Shown piece after piece: positions 40,372 through 53,265 of a stretch of DNA of 64,000 nucleotides. The notes under the pieces were generated by a model that was not told the DNA's origin, searched no databases, and saw nothing but the letters and a program-made list of their open reading frames with translations. The translations under genes were made by a program, and so were the position numbers. The stretch is from NCBI GenBank assembly GCA_018907035.1, contig JACCIC010000152.1:1285501-1349500 (forward strand), in the 5' to 3' direction. The stretch is from Sycobia sp. Sy_11. Lineage: Eukaryota; Arthropoda; Insecta; Hymenoptera; Epichrysomallidae. Every line of letters begins with the position of its first letter. Positions within the stretch are counted from its first letter, which is position 1.

Positions 40372-43300
40372 TTATTTGCAATGTACTGATGCAGATGTAT
40401 ATTAAATTTTACACAGTGATCGCCGGAAGCGAGGGTGTTCCCGATGCTCTGCAGACCTGTCATACACTTGATAGGAATTTCAAAACCAACATAACGCTTA
40501 TTACCGACGAAATTCAAAAGTTAAACAGGTCCTTGAATGGCATCTCTGGGCAGGTAAGCCAAGCCTTCACGATTTTACTTCCATGGTATGGGAATTCAGG
40601 GGATTACGAAAATCGGCGTCACCGCCTCGCATCGTATTTTTCAGCTTACGTATCGAACTTCCATTTAGCGCAAATTAAAGTGGTACACAGAGTTTTATTT
40701 GGATCGTAGCTGTACGATCTCTCCTAACAGCGCATTTTCGCATCAGTGTAACTTTAAAACGGATTAATGGAAAAAATATATACTTCGTTTTATGACGCAT
40801 CGCATAGCATTGTATTATTGTCAGAGGTTGTTTATCACCTACCGTTGTATTTTCCTACTTTACCGGAGAAATATGCTTGTTTTGCGCAGATACGGTAATA
40901 GAATCATTTTCTCCCCCTTTTGATGCCAGTTACCTGACATAACAGTATTTTACTATCCACAATGCTTCAAAATTGTTTAATTGAGAAAAATGTTCTTCGC
41001 ATTATGACGGTTTAATTTTACTTGGACATTCTCTTAAGAAATATATGTATGAATTCTGTAAAATTTAAATACTACTTTTTAGCTTATAATGTTCCTATAT
41101 TGCCTAAGTAACAACTGTGCAGATCATCATTCGGATCATGAGTTATCGGATATTGAAAGATTAACTTTTAATTTATATCTTGGTCTTGAGAAGGGATCAA
41201 AATAATAGAGTAGACCAAAACATTCGCACAAAATTAAACTAAAATTTTAATTTTCTTTCGAAACAGATTACTTGTACAACAGGAGCATTATTACACGCTA
41301 AAAAGTATTACGTGTTTTTCTACACATATGCTGTCACTAAATTTCTATTTAAATTTAATTATGTAAATTTCAACTTGTGCAAGCTACTATCCAGTACGAG
41401 GAAATACTTTAACATATAAAATTGAAATAATAATGCGGGAAAGGGTCATCTGTCACCCAGCGCGTATATAACTTAGAAGAAACGTATTTGAATGTATTTT
41501 ATATTGGAAAAAAGTATAATATACTAGTGTTATCCATATATAGTATATGTCGATTAATAACCGCATGTCAGTCAATTAAAAAATTTATTTATTTCAGTAC
41601 TAATAATTAAGTCTAAGCAACACATATGAACATTAATATATATACATTTTTTATTCATTGCAGTCCAACTTTTCCCAGTTAATAATATATTTTCTTATAA
41701 TATGAATCAGTCTTTCAGATTTTACCTAAGAATATGTATTGTTATGTATGTAACGAAAGCATATAACTAAATTTTATATTATATAATTAAAACGGGCTTT
41801 TTTTTATTTATTAATAAATACAGCTGTATCGTTCCCTATATACATGACTATCATGTTATATTGAATAATGTGCTTGTGAGTAATATGTTATTATTGTTGG
41901 AACACTGAACATGAAATTATTTATTAAATGTCTTTCTTTATTTAACATTTACGATTTAGCAATTTAATATTTAACAAAAATTTAGTAACTAGTTTATTAC
42001 TCATTTCACAGCTATTCTGATTGTTTTATCTTAATCGATTAGATAAAATCAGAATGAATGTATTATGTCTTCATTCCTTTTTTTTCTGAATTTTCAGATG
42101 CTGAACCTTCAACAAGAACTTGAACAAGTACAAGTTTCACTGAAATCTGCGCCCGAATTAACCAGTGTTCCTGGTACCGTTAAAGCTCTACAGAATAGTA
42201 TTGGAACCTTAGAAATAGATATTCACGAATTGCAAATTAAATATGAAACATTGAAGAATAGCACGAGCGTTCTTCAACAGTCTCAAGAAAGTCAAAGGAA
42301 AAGCTTATCGATGCTTGAGGTACTTATAAATGAAATACAATGCTTTTATAGCTTAATTATTCTTTGCCATAAATAATCTAAGGAAATGTAATTTATAAGG
42401 AATAATAAGATAAACTATACGATTAAGTATGCAGTTTTAATTCGTGTTAGAAAATATATTTATCAATTAATTCATATAAGAATCGAAGCCACATCGATTA
42501 TACAAAGCAATCTAAAATATGCTTCTGTATGAAATAAATTTTACAATTTTTGAATTTTCACGCTAATTTAAGTACATTTTGATTTCTAATTATTTTCTAA
42601 TAATATATAGAAATAGAAATAAATGTAGTAAAAAACTTTTCTTTTTCATTGAGATAATAACATGCATAAATTCTTTCTCAACTACACTGTTCTATTTCTG
42701 CTATTTCATCTGTTGTTTTTTCCCCTTTATTTTTTGTTGATAAAGTAACTGTACTTTTGCTCTATATCTGCATAGGTAGCGATTTGAATAGTTATTATTT
42801 CCAAACGTAGATGCTTGGGCGTAAATTTTTACGAGCAGTTATCAATTAGATCGTTTTAATTTGAATTATTACCTTGAATATATCGTTGCATTAAATTATT
42901 CGTAGATAAAGCGACGAAAACCGGTATTGAGAACCTTGGATCGTTTTACGGAAGTGTAGTTTGATAAGCGTTACGTGCGAGCCCGATTTTTGCATTTAAA
43001 AGTAGATTCACTGTAGCTTTTATTTCTCTCTATTGCATCGTTTAACTATTGTTCTTTTTTTCTTTTTTTCTTAAATTTTCGTCGAGAATTTTTATTTTTC
43101 TTCAAAGTGTATTTTATACTTGATTTCATAATGACAATAACAGGAAAACTATATTTTCAGGAAAGTCTCCTCTTAAACAGCTGACTCTTTGATGTAATAA
43201 ATAAGTAGATCATATAAGAACATTCGATACTGTATATTAAAACTGTATATTAAAAGTTTCCTAGTTAAGAAATTCAACCTTCCATTTCAAGGTTGAATTT

Positions 43301-44328
43301 GTGACTGTCTTATTATTCTGCTCCAGCTTGTAGTTCTCATCCATAATTACGCTATTTTTTAATTTTGGTTCTCTAGGTCATTATAAATTTGCTGAAACAT
43401 TCTTATGAGTGTAGCTTATGACATTGTAATGCTTCACATTATTTACTATTTCTTGTAAGAATTAAAAAAAATTTAAAGAGTAATGGATATAGTAATGTAT
43501 CGCCTTATTTGCTGTTGTATATTTAGAATTCGGGTTTTCTAAAGAAGATCTTGTTATTTTAAACAAGATAATTTGATAAATTTTTATAAATAGAAAATTT
43601 CAATATTAAAAATGAACAGAAAAGTTAAAAATTCGAAGACGTTAAAGGATCAAAATGAACTAACATAATTTAATCAATAAAAGTAAAGTATTTTTAAAAA
43701 ATTCAGATATATTGAATTTTCAATATTTTAGAACGTAAAATAAAGTAACAATACCTTAGTGGTGGAAAATTAGAAAATTTTTTATTTTATAGAATTCGTA
43801 CATGTTATAAAATGTTGTCTGCTTAGCGCCGCGTGTATTTATAAAAAATACTTGTTAGTATATATATATACATATACATACTAACAAGTATTTTTTATAA
43901 TTAATAACAATTGTTATATAATAATATATAATCACATATCCATTAAAAATTCAGGACGATCAGTTCCTAAAAATACTATTCATATAGGTGTGTGTGTGTG
44001 TGTGTGTGTGTAAAAAAACTATGTTAATTATATTATTCAACTGCTATAAGCTCCCATGCAAGTATAATATGTCTGTTAAACATTAGTAAATAGCACGGTC
44101 GTATAATACAGGTCTGGAAAATCTAACGGAGACAGCGATTCCCTTAGTCAAGGTCAATGTAGTTTTCGAATTCAGGAACCACGATAATATAGCGCTGCGA
44201 TTGACAATGCCGTAGAGAGGGCCCAGGGACACTGCGGCAAATGCATGCCAATCGCGCTGATTCATTCCGCCATTTAAAGACAATGTGGATGATAATTCGT
44301 ATATATACATTCTAAATTTATTTATAGC

Positions 44329-44378
<50 letters not shown>

Positions 44379-47300
44379 TATTATATTATATTATTTTGAC
44401 GTTGTTATTTTATTTTATGTTTATATATTTTATTTTATAATTATATAAATAATCTCAATTAATTTACTGGAAATAAATTTATTTAAACAATAAATATACT
44501 TTTTATTTTTATTTATGAGCTTAATACATTTGTTTATGATTTATTTCAATTGAGTTGTTTTGGCCGTGATTTCTATTAAAAATGCAGTGCTATCGTTAAT
44601 CGGAATGCAGCAGATCTCCGTTTGACCATTTTTTTAAAACTCGAATTTTGAGTTTGGTGACCTCTATATACAACCGTGGTATGAAGTAAGTTCAAATGTT
44701 ATAATATTTACTCATTACCGGTTCGACAAAATTATTTTTAAAACTTGCAATTGCGTTCGGTGAATTTTGTGGCAGCCGTTGCTTCAACAAAAATCTAAAT
44801 TTTATGAGGAACATTTTGAAATTCGCAATGCAATGATTGAATGTTTAAAAAAATAACTAATGTTTAATAGAAAATTGTAGAAACTTATTCTACCATGAAT
44901 GTAAATACTTAGCAATGGAACAATGCATAGCTATAAAAGAAATTTTTATTTAATGTAATATTTTTCTTAAATCTGACGTCTATTGTACGATTTATGATTT
45001 ATGATTATTTGCAATGTAGTAAAAAGTGTAATAAATAAGACATTTGCTCATAGAACAGAAGTTTAGAGAGTTCCAGTTCTAGTCAATTGATAAATTTTCA
45101 GAAAATAGGAGAATTTAAAATATGTAATATATGTGAATATGTAGCTGATCTTATATTGAACGATCTAATTAGATGAAATAAGTAATCACTCGAAGAATTG
45201 TTCATTGAATTTATTACATTTATACATTTTTAATAATTGTGTTATTCTTTTTACGAGAAAGGCCAATTATTCATATCAAGCAGAAATCAATTTGTTAGTT
45301 GTAAGATATCGCAATCAAATATTTATTCAGTAATAAAATAAACTTAAAGATGTTTGTATGATTTCTTTACGATATGAATAATTTTATCCGTAAAAATCAA
45401 TAATAAGATATTTGTGTAGTGTCGGTAAAATGTTAGACTGATTGCGGGTATCATTGGATAATCTTTAGTTATTTTCCAGTTAACTAAAATAGAAATGTTG
45501 ATATTGTTTTTATAATATTTTATGCACTTTTTAAGTAAAAGAATCGATTTTTCAAAACTCTATTATGATTGATTACTACTGAATTGACAATTATATCGTC
45601 ATAAATTTTAATTTTATAATTATACCGCGGCTTTATAAAATAAAATTAATAATATCCATTTAACTATATCTATACCTTTGCAAATATTTAGGGCACCTTA
45701 TCGAATTTATCAAATACAACCCATCAGCAACCGCAAAAGGAGCCAACTAACGAAACTCTTATTGAGAATGCAAAATTATGGAGTGCAATAGAACAGCTGA
45801 AAAATAATTTGTCGCATATTAATCAAACTTTAAGCATAAATATGACCTGGACCCAAGAAGATTTGGCCGATGATCATGTAAGTTACGTTTACGATTATAA
45901 GTAGTATACTATCCAAATTTACATCCGCAAGCTATTACAAATGTAATTTTATCATTATTTTTTTTTAGAAAAAGGTAGTGTCGTTGCTCGACATGGCACA
46001 AAATGCCAGCGCGCAAATATTGACTCTACAGCAGGAATGCGCGAAGAAGGGAGACCAGGAGATTCTTCAGAATTTAATACATTCGCTAGCGGATCAAGTA
46101 GATAAGCTCTCTAATAGCCGAAACAATCAAGAGAGACAGCAGCTAATGAAGCCAAGACTTAATGCTTCTAAAAATTCAACCAACATTTTGATGTCTACAA
46201 TAGGAGATGCTCAGAGTCAAAGTCAGTTAGAAATTAAAGAGAACGTGCAACCGTCTGTACAAACAAAGGTTGAAAGTTTTGAAGCCTCGACTAGAACGAG
46301 CTATAAAACTTCAGGTATATCTTAGCATTACTATATAGCAGCTCGAGTCAGGCAAGGAATTATATAAATGATGATAAGACGCTATTGATTTTACTGTCGG
46401 TATATTTATTTTAAAAAGAAGACGATATTTTGAATCTATCACGATAATAATCGCAAAAATGAATATAGAACAAAAAATAACAATAAATGGCTAGTCAACT
46501 TAACTGTAATTGCTATGCCACGATACTTACAAAACGTATTTTTGAACTTCCTCAGAATTTTAATTCCACTCAAGGACTTGATAACCAAGCTATTTTTAAT
46601 GTGCTAAAGAATATATGGAAAATTTCGAAATAATATTTTCAATAATTAAAAAATGTTAAAATATTTTAATTATAAGTATTGCTGTCGAATAAAATCTGTT
46701 TTGGTTTGCTACACACTAAAAAATTGATAAAAACAGTTTTCAAACACTTTAATCACTTAAAGCCGACAAAAGTAACTCCACTGTTCTTGTGTATAACGCC
46801 ACTGTTATTGTATTTAAAAAATGTACGATGTGCTTAGTGATAAAACCTATATCAAAACTTATTATAAAGAGATACAAATAAACCCCTTACGTAATCTAAA
46901 ACGCAGAAGTGACAATATCTTAAAAAGTCTTGGCAATCTAGAATTTTTAAATGAAAAACGTTTAATTCTTGTTGATTTCTAACAGATGCGCATGATCTAA
47001 GTGCTATCGTTGAATAAAAAGCCATAAAATTTATAATCCTCTTCATTCGATAGTTTCCACTGTAAGCACACATTCATGTTTCAGTTTCAAAATCTTTGTT
47101 TGTATGCTTGTATTTTAATGATAAACAGTCCTCCTCTTAAAGCCCATATATAAGACGTATACTTTTGGTATGGAGTCAACAGTTTACCAACTGGAATTGT
47201 TGTCTATATCTTATAGTTACAGAAATAAGTTAATGCGGTTAGTCTAATGCATTAGCCAGTCTGATGCGATTTTTGATTGTTTGACCCAATTTTATACACC

Positions 47301-50281
47301 TGAAATATCAAAACCTAAATCTAGCTTACATCAAATTACATTGTATATACTTAATTTGCAATTTTCTGTGGTCGTTTCTGTTAGATTCGGCTCTATTTTT
47401 TTTTTTGTACTTCGTATATAAATGAATGCACTTAATGCAAGGCTTGTAAAGTATTGCCAGTCACGATACCATTCGGCCTCTCACTTAAGCTATCAGATAT
47501 TTCCAGATAAAAGAAGGTGTATTGTTCCACACAAGCTGTAAATTATATATATATTTTTTTTTTTTAAAACTTTCTTATTTTAATTTACTCTATACGTTGA
47601 CTAAGCTGTCTATTTTTTTATTCTATTCAATTAACTCAATTTCAATGTCAAATGATTGATGGAGATTTACAATAAATTTTTTTCAAGAATCTTTTAGCTG
47701 ATTATAAAATATTGTTGATAGAGCATCTTTTATGTTATTTGATTTATAAAAATTACATATGTTTGGGATTTAATATTAAATAGTTAATATGACTTTATTA
47801 AATCATTCATAACGATTTTAAACATACTTTGTTGATTCAAATTTTCTTGGAAGTAAATCGCTATCACATGTATAAGTTATATAATGACTTGACATGGATG
47901 ATATATGAAGATTATGAAAGATATTATACTTATATATACGAATAAGTTTCCTGGTGAATGGAACAAATTTTGTACTTGGACATATGTAAAAAACTAAATT
48001 CTTTTTCTCTGATATACAACTGATGCTAAACATAGCGAGACTTTTCATCTTTTTCATCGTTCTCTTGGGTACTTAAAATTTTACTTTTATAGAAAATCGA
48101 AAAAAACGGGTAGTCCTGCTCGGCATAGTATGCTTCACTTTTACTTGAATCTTGTATTGATTAACTTAAATTCATTTGTTTTATGAATATTGATTGTAGC
48201 TGGTCAATGATTTCATTTTCCGTCCATGCTTCTTTATGTTTATATATATAAACTGTAGCTTATAGCTTATAGCTGGAGAATGCTTTCTTCTAAACAATGA
48301 ATTCTGAGGTAAAAGAGTTTGGTAGGTTTTTTAGTTACTTTAGGAAAATGATTTTTAGTTGTTCTGTAGAGATAAAACCTTTCCTAAATCACTACGTCTT
48401 ATAATTTCACTTTTTAAATTGAATGGATAGTCATCCCGCCTTCACCGAGAGTACTAGAATTTGGGCTGGTTTTATAAGATTCTATGACTGTTTTCTTGCT
48501 CAAATTTAGAATAGTTTTCATTAGCTCCCAAAATTTTTAGCCTACTAAGTTCAAAGTATTCGCTGTTTGCGTTAATTTTTCAGAATGATTTTCCATAGCG
48601 TATTAATCCAACGATGTTTGTTACTTTCACTATATGTTTATTTTACTGTTTTTTGCGCAGAGTTCAATATTGTCCATGTTAGGATTCGTTTTCTTAACAA
48701 AAAACATAACGTCATCTGCAAAGATAGTTATTTTAACTGGGAGTTAAAACAACTATTTTCATTATTAAGAATTAACGTTATTGCTCAGTAGTAAGATCAT
48801 GTTACTATTTATAACATTCTTGATCCTTGCGGGAGATAATTGCTAAAGGTTACTGAACAACTGTGTGTGAATGTCCATCTTTAATACTTATTTCAATTAT
48901 TGACCTGTATCGTTCGATTTTCTAAGATGTTTTTTATTACATACAAAAATATTTCTTGCTATTTTACATTTTTTAATTAGTAATAAGTCATTATAAGTTT
49001 ATTCATCAATATACAGTGGAGCAATCTTCTCCGACTTTCACTTTATGCTTTTGGTGATTACGTTATTACGCGTCGAATTGCCTATAGCAGCATAAAACGT
49101 CAGTAGTAAAAATTATTATTAGTATAAATAAAGATATATGTGTTTTATTTAAGTAGATTTCCATACATTGCTTTAGTGATTTTAAGAGAATAATCATGAC
49201 CATTGTATAGAATAAATAGAGTAATGAATTCAGAATAAGATTTGAAAACATTATGAAAACCTCCAACTAGTAATTGGGATTTCGGATAGAATTTTTTAGT
49301 TTGAACGGTGTAACAGATGTTCTACGAAGATAGACTTTAAAAATAAAATTGAGAAGTTTCTAACTTATCAAAAATTTCAGAAATAGAACCATGTTCGTCC
49401 AAATCGATCAGTATTACAGTCACAATTCAAGTCATATTATATACATAAGAATTTTTTCTCTTAAAATACGTTTAACAAATTAAATTGGATTAATATGTTT
49501 TGCTTTTAATTAAGAATAAATTTTCGAGTAGAATTGAATGCCGAGTTCGTGTATTTACATTGGATTAAGTTCATTCAATTCAGTAATAATTCAATAATCG
49601 TGTTTAATCTTATTAACTTCTTTATCAGAATGATAACGGTATTATTGATATTCTGTATTAATTTTTAGTAATTATCTTGTGTTATCAAAATTCGTTCAAA
49701 ATTCTTCATCGCTCGATACCTTACGCACACGGACTGTTGGTTACATTAAAGATTTTTCAAGCTGAAAAATATTTATAAGAGGAGGATTATTCGATGACTA
49801 AATTTTTCACATTGTTATTTTGTAAATTGTAACAATGTAAAACATTTCACATATAATCTAATACAATGCGGTTAATCGCAATAAAATCCTTCAAGTAATT
49901 AATGAGCTTGTACTTCATTTATCTTAAAATAATAAAAAAAGAGATACTATAACTGCAGATTATAAGTAAATAAAACAATTTAATAAATAATAAATGCATA
50001 AATAAACATTAGAGCCTAACAATAATGGACGAGAAATGAATAAAGATCGTAATATTTTAAGAAACGTAAAAAAAATAATAATTATTACATTCTTGGAATT
50101 TACTAAAGCTTATCATCATTTATTTGGAATAAATCATTGTTTATTTTTTCTGACCACATACTTTTAAGAAACATTAAAAAATATTGGATTGTATACATTA
50201 GTGTTTTATTTTACAGATATTCAAGGGACATCATCGACAAGCTCGACATCGGTACCTAAAGACCTACCTCTTAGAAAATAA
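35764..50281 (+). CDS. EFCAB14-like single-pass membrane protein
   Basis: Seven exons: 35764-35892, 39634-39919, 40417-40553, 42098-42319, 45692-45877, 45969-46314 and 50217-50281, all GT-AG and phase-consistent, give 456 residues (440 from the second ATG at 35,812). That second start reads MKKRKELDAL, matching the start of vertebrate EFCAB14 as I remember it, so it may be the true start. Then come an acidic patch, a 14-glycine tract, and one membrane helix (CLGLLRACSVFLGGTAVVVT onward). The rest is a coiled-coil, hydrophilic segment with 12 Asn-x-Ser/Thr sequons, which argues that it faces the lumen or outside. The vertebrate protein (about 495 residues) ends in EF-hands. Here the protein ends SVPKDLPLRK with no EF-hand, and I see none downstream. 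The cellular function of this family is poorly known. Confidence 0.82.
35948..36009. repeat. (TA)n microsatellite
   Basis: A 62-bp TA array in intron 1 of the EFCAB14 homologue. Similar arrays in the same gene lie at about 40,318-40,362 (intron 2) and 44,333-44,371 (intron 4). Confidence 0.95.
38300..38330. repeat. (AAATT)n pentanucleotide repeat
   Basis: Several tandem AAATT units lie within intron 1 of the EFCAB14 homologue, flanked by single-base variants with C. Confidence 0.85.
43839..43900. repeat. Perfect 23-bp inverted repeat
   Basis: The arms at 43,839-43,861 and 43,878-43,900 are exact reverse complements around a 16-nt TA/CA-rich spacer. Each arm contains AATACTTGTTAGTAT or its complement. 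It lies in intron 4 of the EFCAB14 homologue. It may be a tiny foldback element or a recent palindromic rearrangement. Confidence 0.85.
44095..44315. other. Higher-GC segment inside EFCAB14 intron 4
   Basis: Some 220 bp with clearly higher GC than the surrounding intron. Frames on both strands are partly open (75 codons on the minus strand, about 35 on the plus). No domain is recognised. It could be an old insertion or a conserved non-coding element. Confidence 0.3.
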
Positions 50282-50331
50282 TGAAAATTAGTTAGCTGCG
50301 TGAATACGTTGAATAGACAAATTCGCTGTGT

Positions 50332-50402
50332 AATAAAAAAAAAAAAAAAGAGTCTGTCATTTTTACTATGATTATTCACATTTGTACATAATGCAAAATA
50401 AA
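50332..50402 (+). terminator. Poly(A) signals for EFCAB14 homologue
   Basis: AATAAA occurs at 50,332-50,337, followed by an A run, and again at 50,397-50,402, that is 51 and 116 nt after the stop codon. Either could direct cleavage. The A run after the first could also cause internal priming in cDNA data. Confidence 0.6.
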
Positions 50403-50766
50403 TAACGGATAAGTTTGAAAATTGTTTGATGTACTTAAAATGTTTTAATTTATAATATTTGATTCTGCGTTTGATTTAGATCCAATCTCCTTTATAAGGA
50501 AGTAATCAGCAAATCATTACAGAATAAAAATTTAATGTACACCGTTGCTTGATTTTTTGATTGATTGCCACATAGTTAATTACTGTACACGTAATTCTTC
50601 TAATTTAATTGAGCCAAAGATAAAAAGATTTTTTAATTATAAATCAAAGTTGTGCAAAACTTTTGAAAGCTTACGCGCCCCCTTTGCGGATACAAATATT
50701 GCGCAGCTCCGATTTATTACAGTGTTCGAAAAGTTCGCGAAATAAGGAGCATATGTAGAGCTTAAG

Positions 50767-50820
<54 letters not shown>

Positions 50821-51859
50821 GTATATATATATGTATAAATTTTTTTATTAGATACTTTTAGTGCTTTTTTACAATCATTGATTAATGCACGATCAATGCA
50901 TACATACACTTTACAACTGTTCAATTTTTGTATAATTATACACAGATTAGATTTCTACTCAATTTTTAAAAACGGCAATTTTAAATTTTAGGCCCCCGTA
51001 TTTCAGGCCCTTTATCTGTGATGGCACTTTCTTTGATGCGTATAAAAGTAGTACGTTGCATTATAAGTTCTCTGTATTCTAACCCGAATCAGGAATACAT
51101 TTAAGTGATTATTCGAACGCTTGAATAGTGCCGATTTTAAATTTAATCGATAAAAAGTGTATATTTTGACCTTCAGCCTTATAGTGCGGAATTGTTTCCA
51201 GTCAATAAACTGCGATCGAATTTAAGTTTGATGAGCGATTACTGAAAACTTGTTATTATAATCTCTAATGATAAAGTGGGGAAAAATGCCAAACAATAAA
51301 AACATCGAATGGTCGTTTTTTTTTGAATAGTAAATAATAAGTAACACCTACATTAAACGCATAATAACGCAGCACTGTAAAGGTGTTTTCTGATTGTGCA
51401 TCTATCGCGTCGACTGACTGTGAAAATTTCCTCAACACAATGATGTTAAAATATGTTATTAATAAAAATTTAAAGCAATAACGAAGCATTACTGTTGGTT
51501 ATTTCTTTTTGCATCCTCTGACACGCACATTATTCAAGAATAAGAGATTTGCTATAAAATGAATATAGTTCGTTTTTCTATTATAATATTTCGACCTTAA
51601 GCTTTTGGAAGTTAACATTGTAAATCTGTTGTTACATTTTTTCTTATTTGAACTCTTCAAATAAATTTACGTTTATGTTTTTCATTTTTTAGTTTTCTAT
51701 TTTGTTCTCCATTAGAAATAAAAATGTATTAAATTAGGGAAAGGTAGCTCAAGGATCATTAGAGTGAATGAATAAGCTACACTATACAATTTTCTATTCT
51801 AATGATATTCTATTTGTTTTTATTGTTACGTTAATTACTCCACTGAAAATCCGCCACGT

Positions 51860-51929
<70 letters not shown>

Positions 51930-53233
51930 TAATTAGAACTAATGAACTTATAATGTTATAAACCGAGGTCTGTGTTACGAACGACTAAGCTGAAGAATTA
52001 TCTATTACTGTCCATTTCTATCGCTCTCGATCGTTATTTAGTTTGACTCACAGCAAATCCATAATATAAAACAATCTATTAGTTAAATAGATTTAAAAAA
52101 GTATATAATTACAAGTAACGGTAATAACAAAAAAATAGTGACAGTCGACAATGTAGCATAAAGAGTTCAAACTTTCCCTTTGTCTTTAATGCATTAGGCG
52201 AATGGACAGCGAAGACGATAGTTCAAAGGCCCAAACTCGGTGAATAAGAAGGCTATAAACAAAGCAGAAGAAACTATCAATAATATACATTTTAGTTTTC
52301 GCGTGCAGTGTGGGAGGAGAGGGGAGGCTCGCGTGAGCCATCATCATCAGCTGCTCCTCCCGAGCACCAAGCGCTCCGTAATAATAATACAACGTCAGCG
52401 CATGCGCAACCGAGTGTTTATGTTTATATTCTCATCAGCTGCGCAGGCACGAACACATGCTCGACGTCATCGCATTCATATATATGCATCCTAGCAGCCC
52501 TCCCGATTCTGTTACGTAGCGAGCTGCGACGCAAAACGCGTCTGCCCTTCGGCCGCGATTGGTTAATTTCGGTTAAAGAATCGAACAGTCGCGGAGGAAC
52601 GACCAATCGTACGAGCTGGTGCAAAGCTTGCGAGAGTGAAAGCACACGCGCACGAACGCGAACACCTCCGCTCCTCATTGTTCGTCGCAGTTTGTTATGC
52701 CCCCCTCCTCCCCCTTCTCGCGCCCTCCCACACGGACTCGCAATGCAACCGCGCTTCTTTGTGTTCGTGCTGCACGCGCGCATTGTGTCTCCTTGTCCCA
52801 GAGAATCGGTCGTGCCGTGGCCAAGAGGCCAGCTCGAAGCCTGAATCCAGGACGTCGGATGTTGTCACTTGGTCGGCGCTACTGTCAGTGATCGAGATGC
52901 GCGCGTACCATTGACGTCGTCGCTGCGTGTTTACTGTACTCGCTCATTTTTCTCGTGTATTTGGATGTGCAATTTTTCTCCTGCGTATGCGCGGCAGTTG
53001 TTGTAACAGCGGCTCGGGACGATAAGGTGGCGAGAGGCCAGCTCGCGACTGTTTTTATCACAAGGTATTATGCCTATATATATTGCAGCTTGTACGCAGC
53101 TCTCGTTCATTATGCGATGGCCATTACCTTGCTTATTACGCCGCAAGGATATAATTGCGACGAGGCTAGACAATGATTCACTGAACTAATTTTCGCACGG
53201 GCGCATTTTTCTAGCCTGACGGTGGATTTCGTG

Positions 53234-53265
<32 letters not shown>

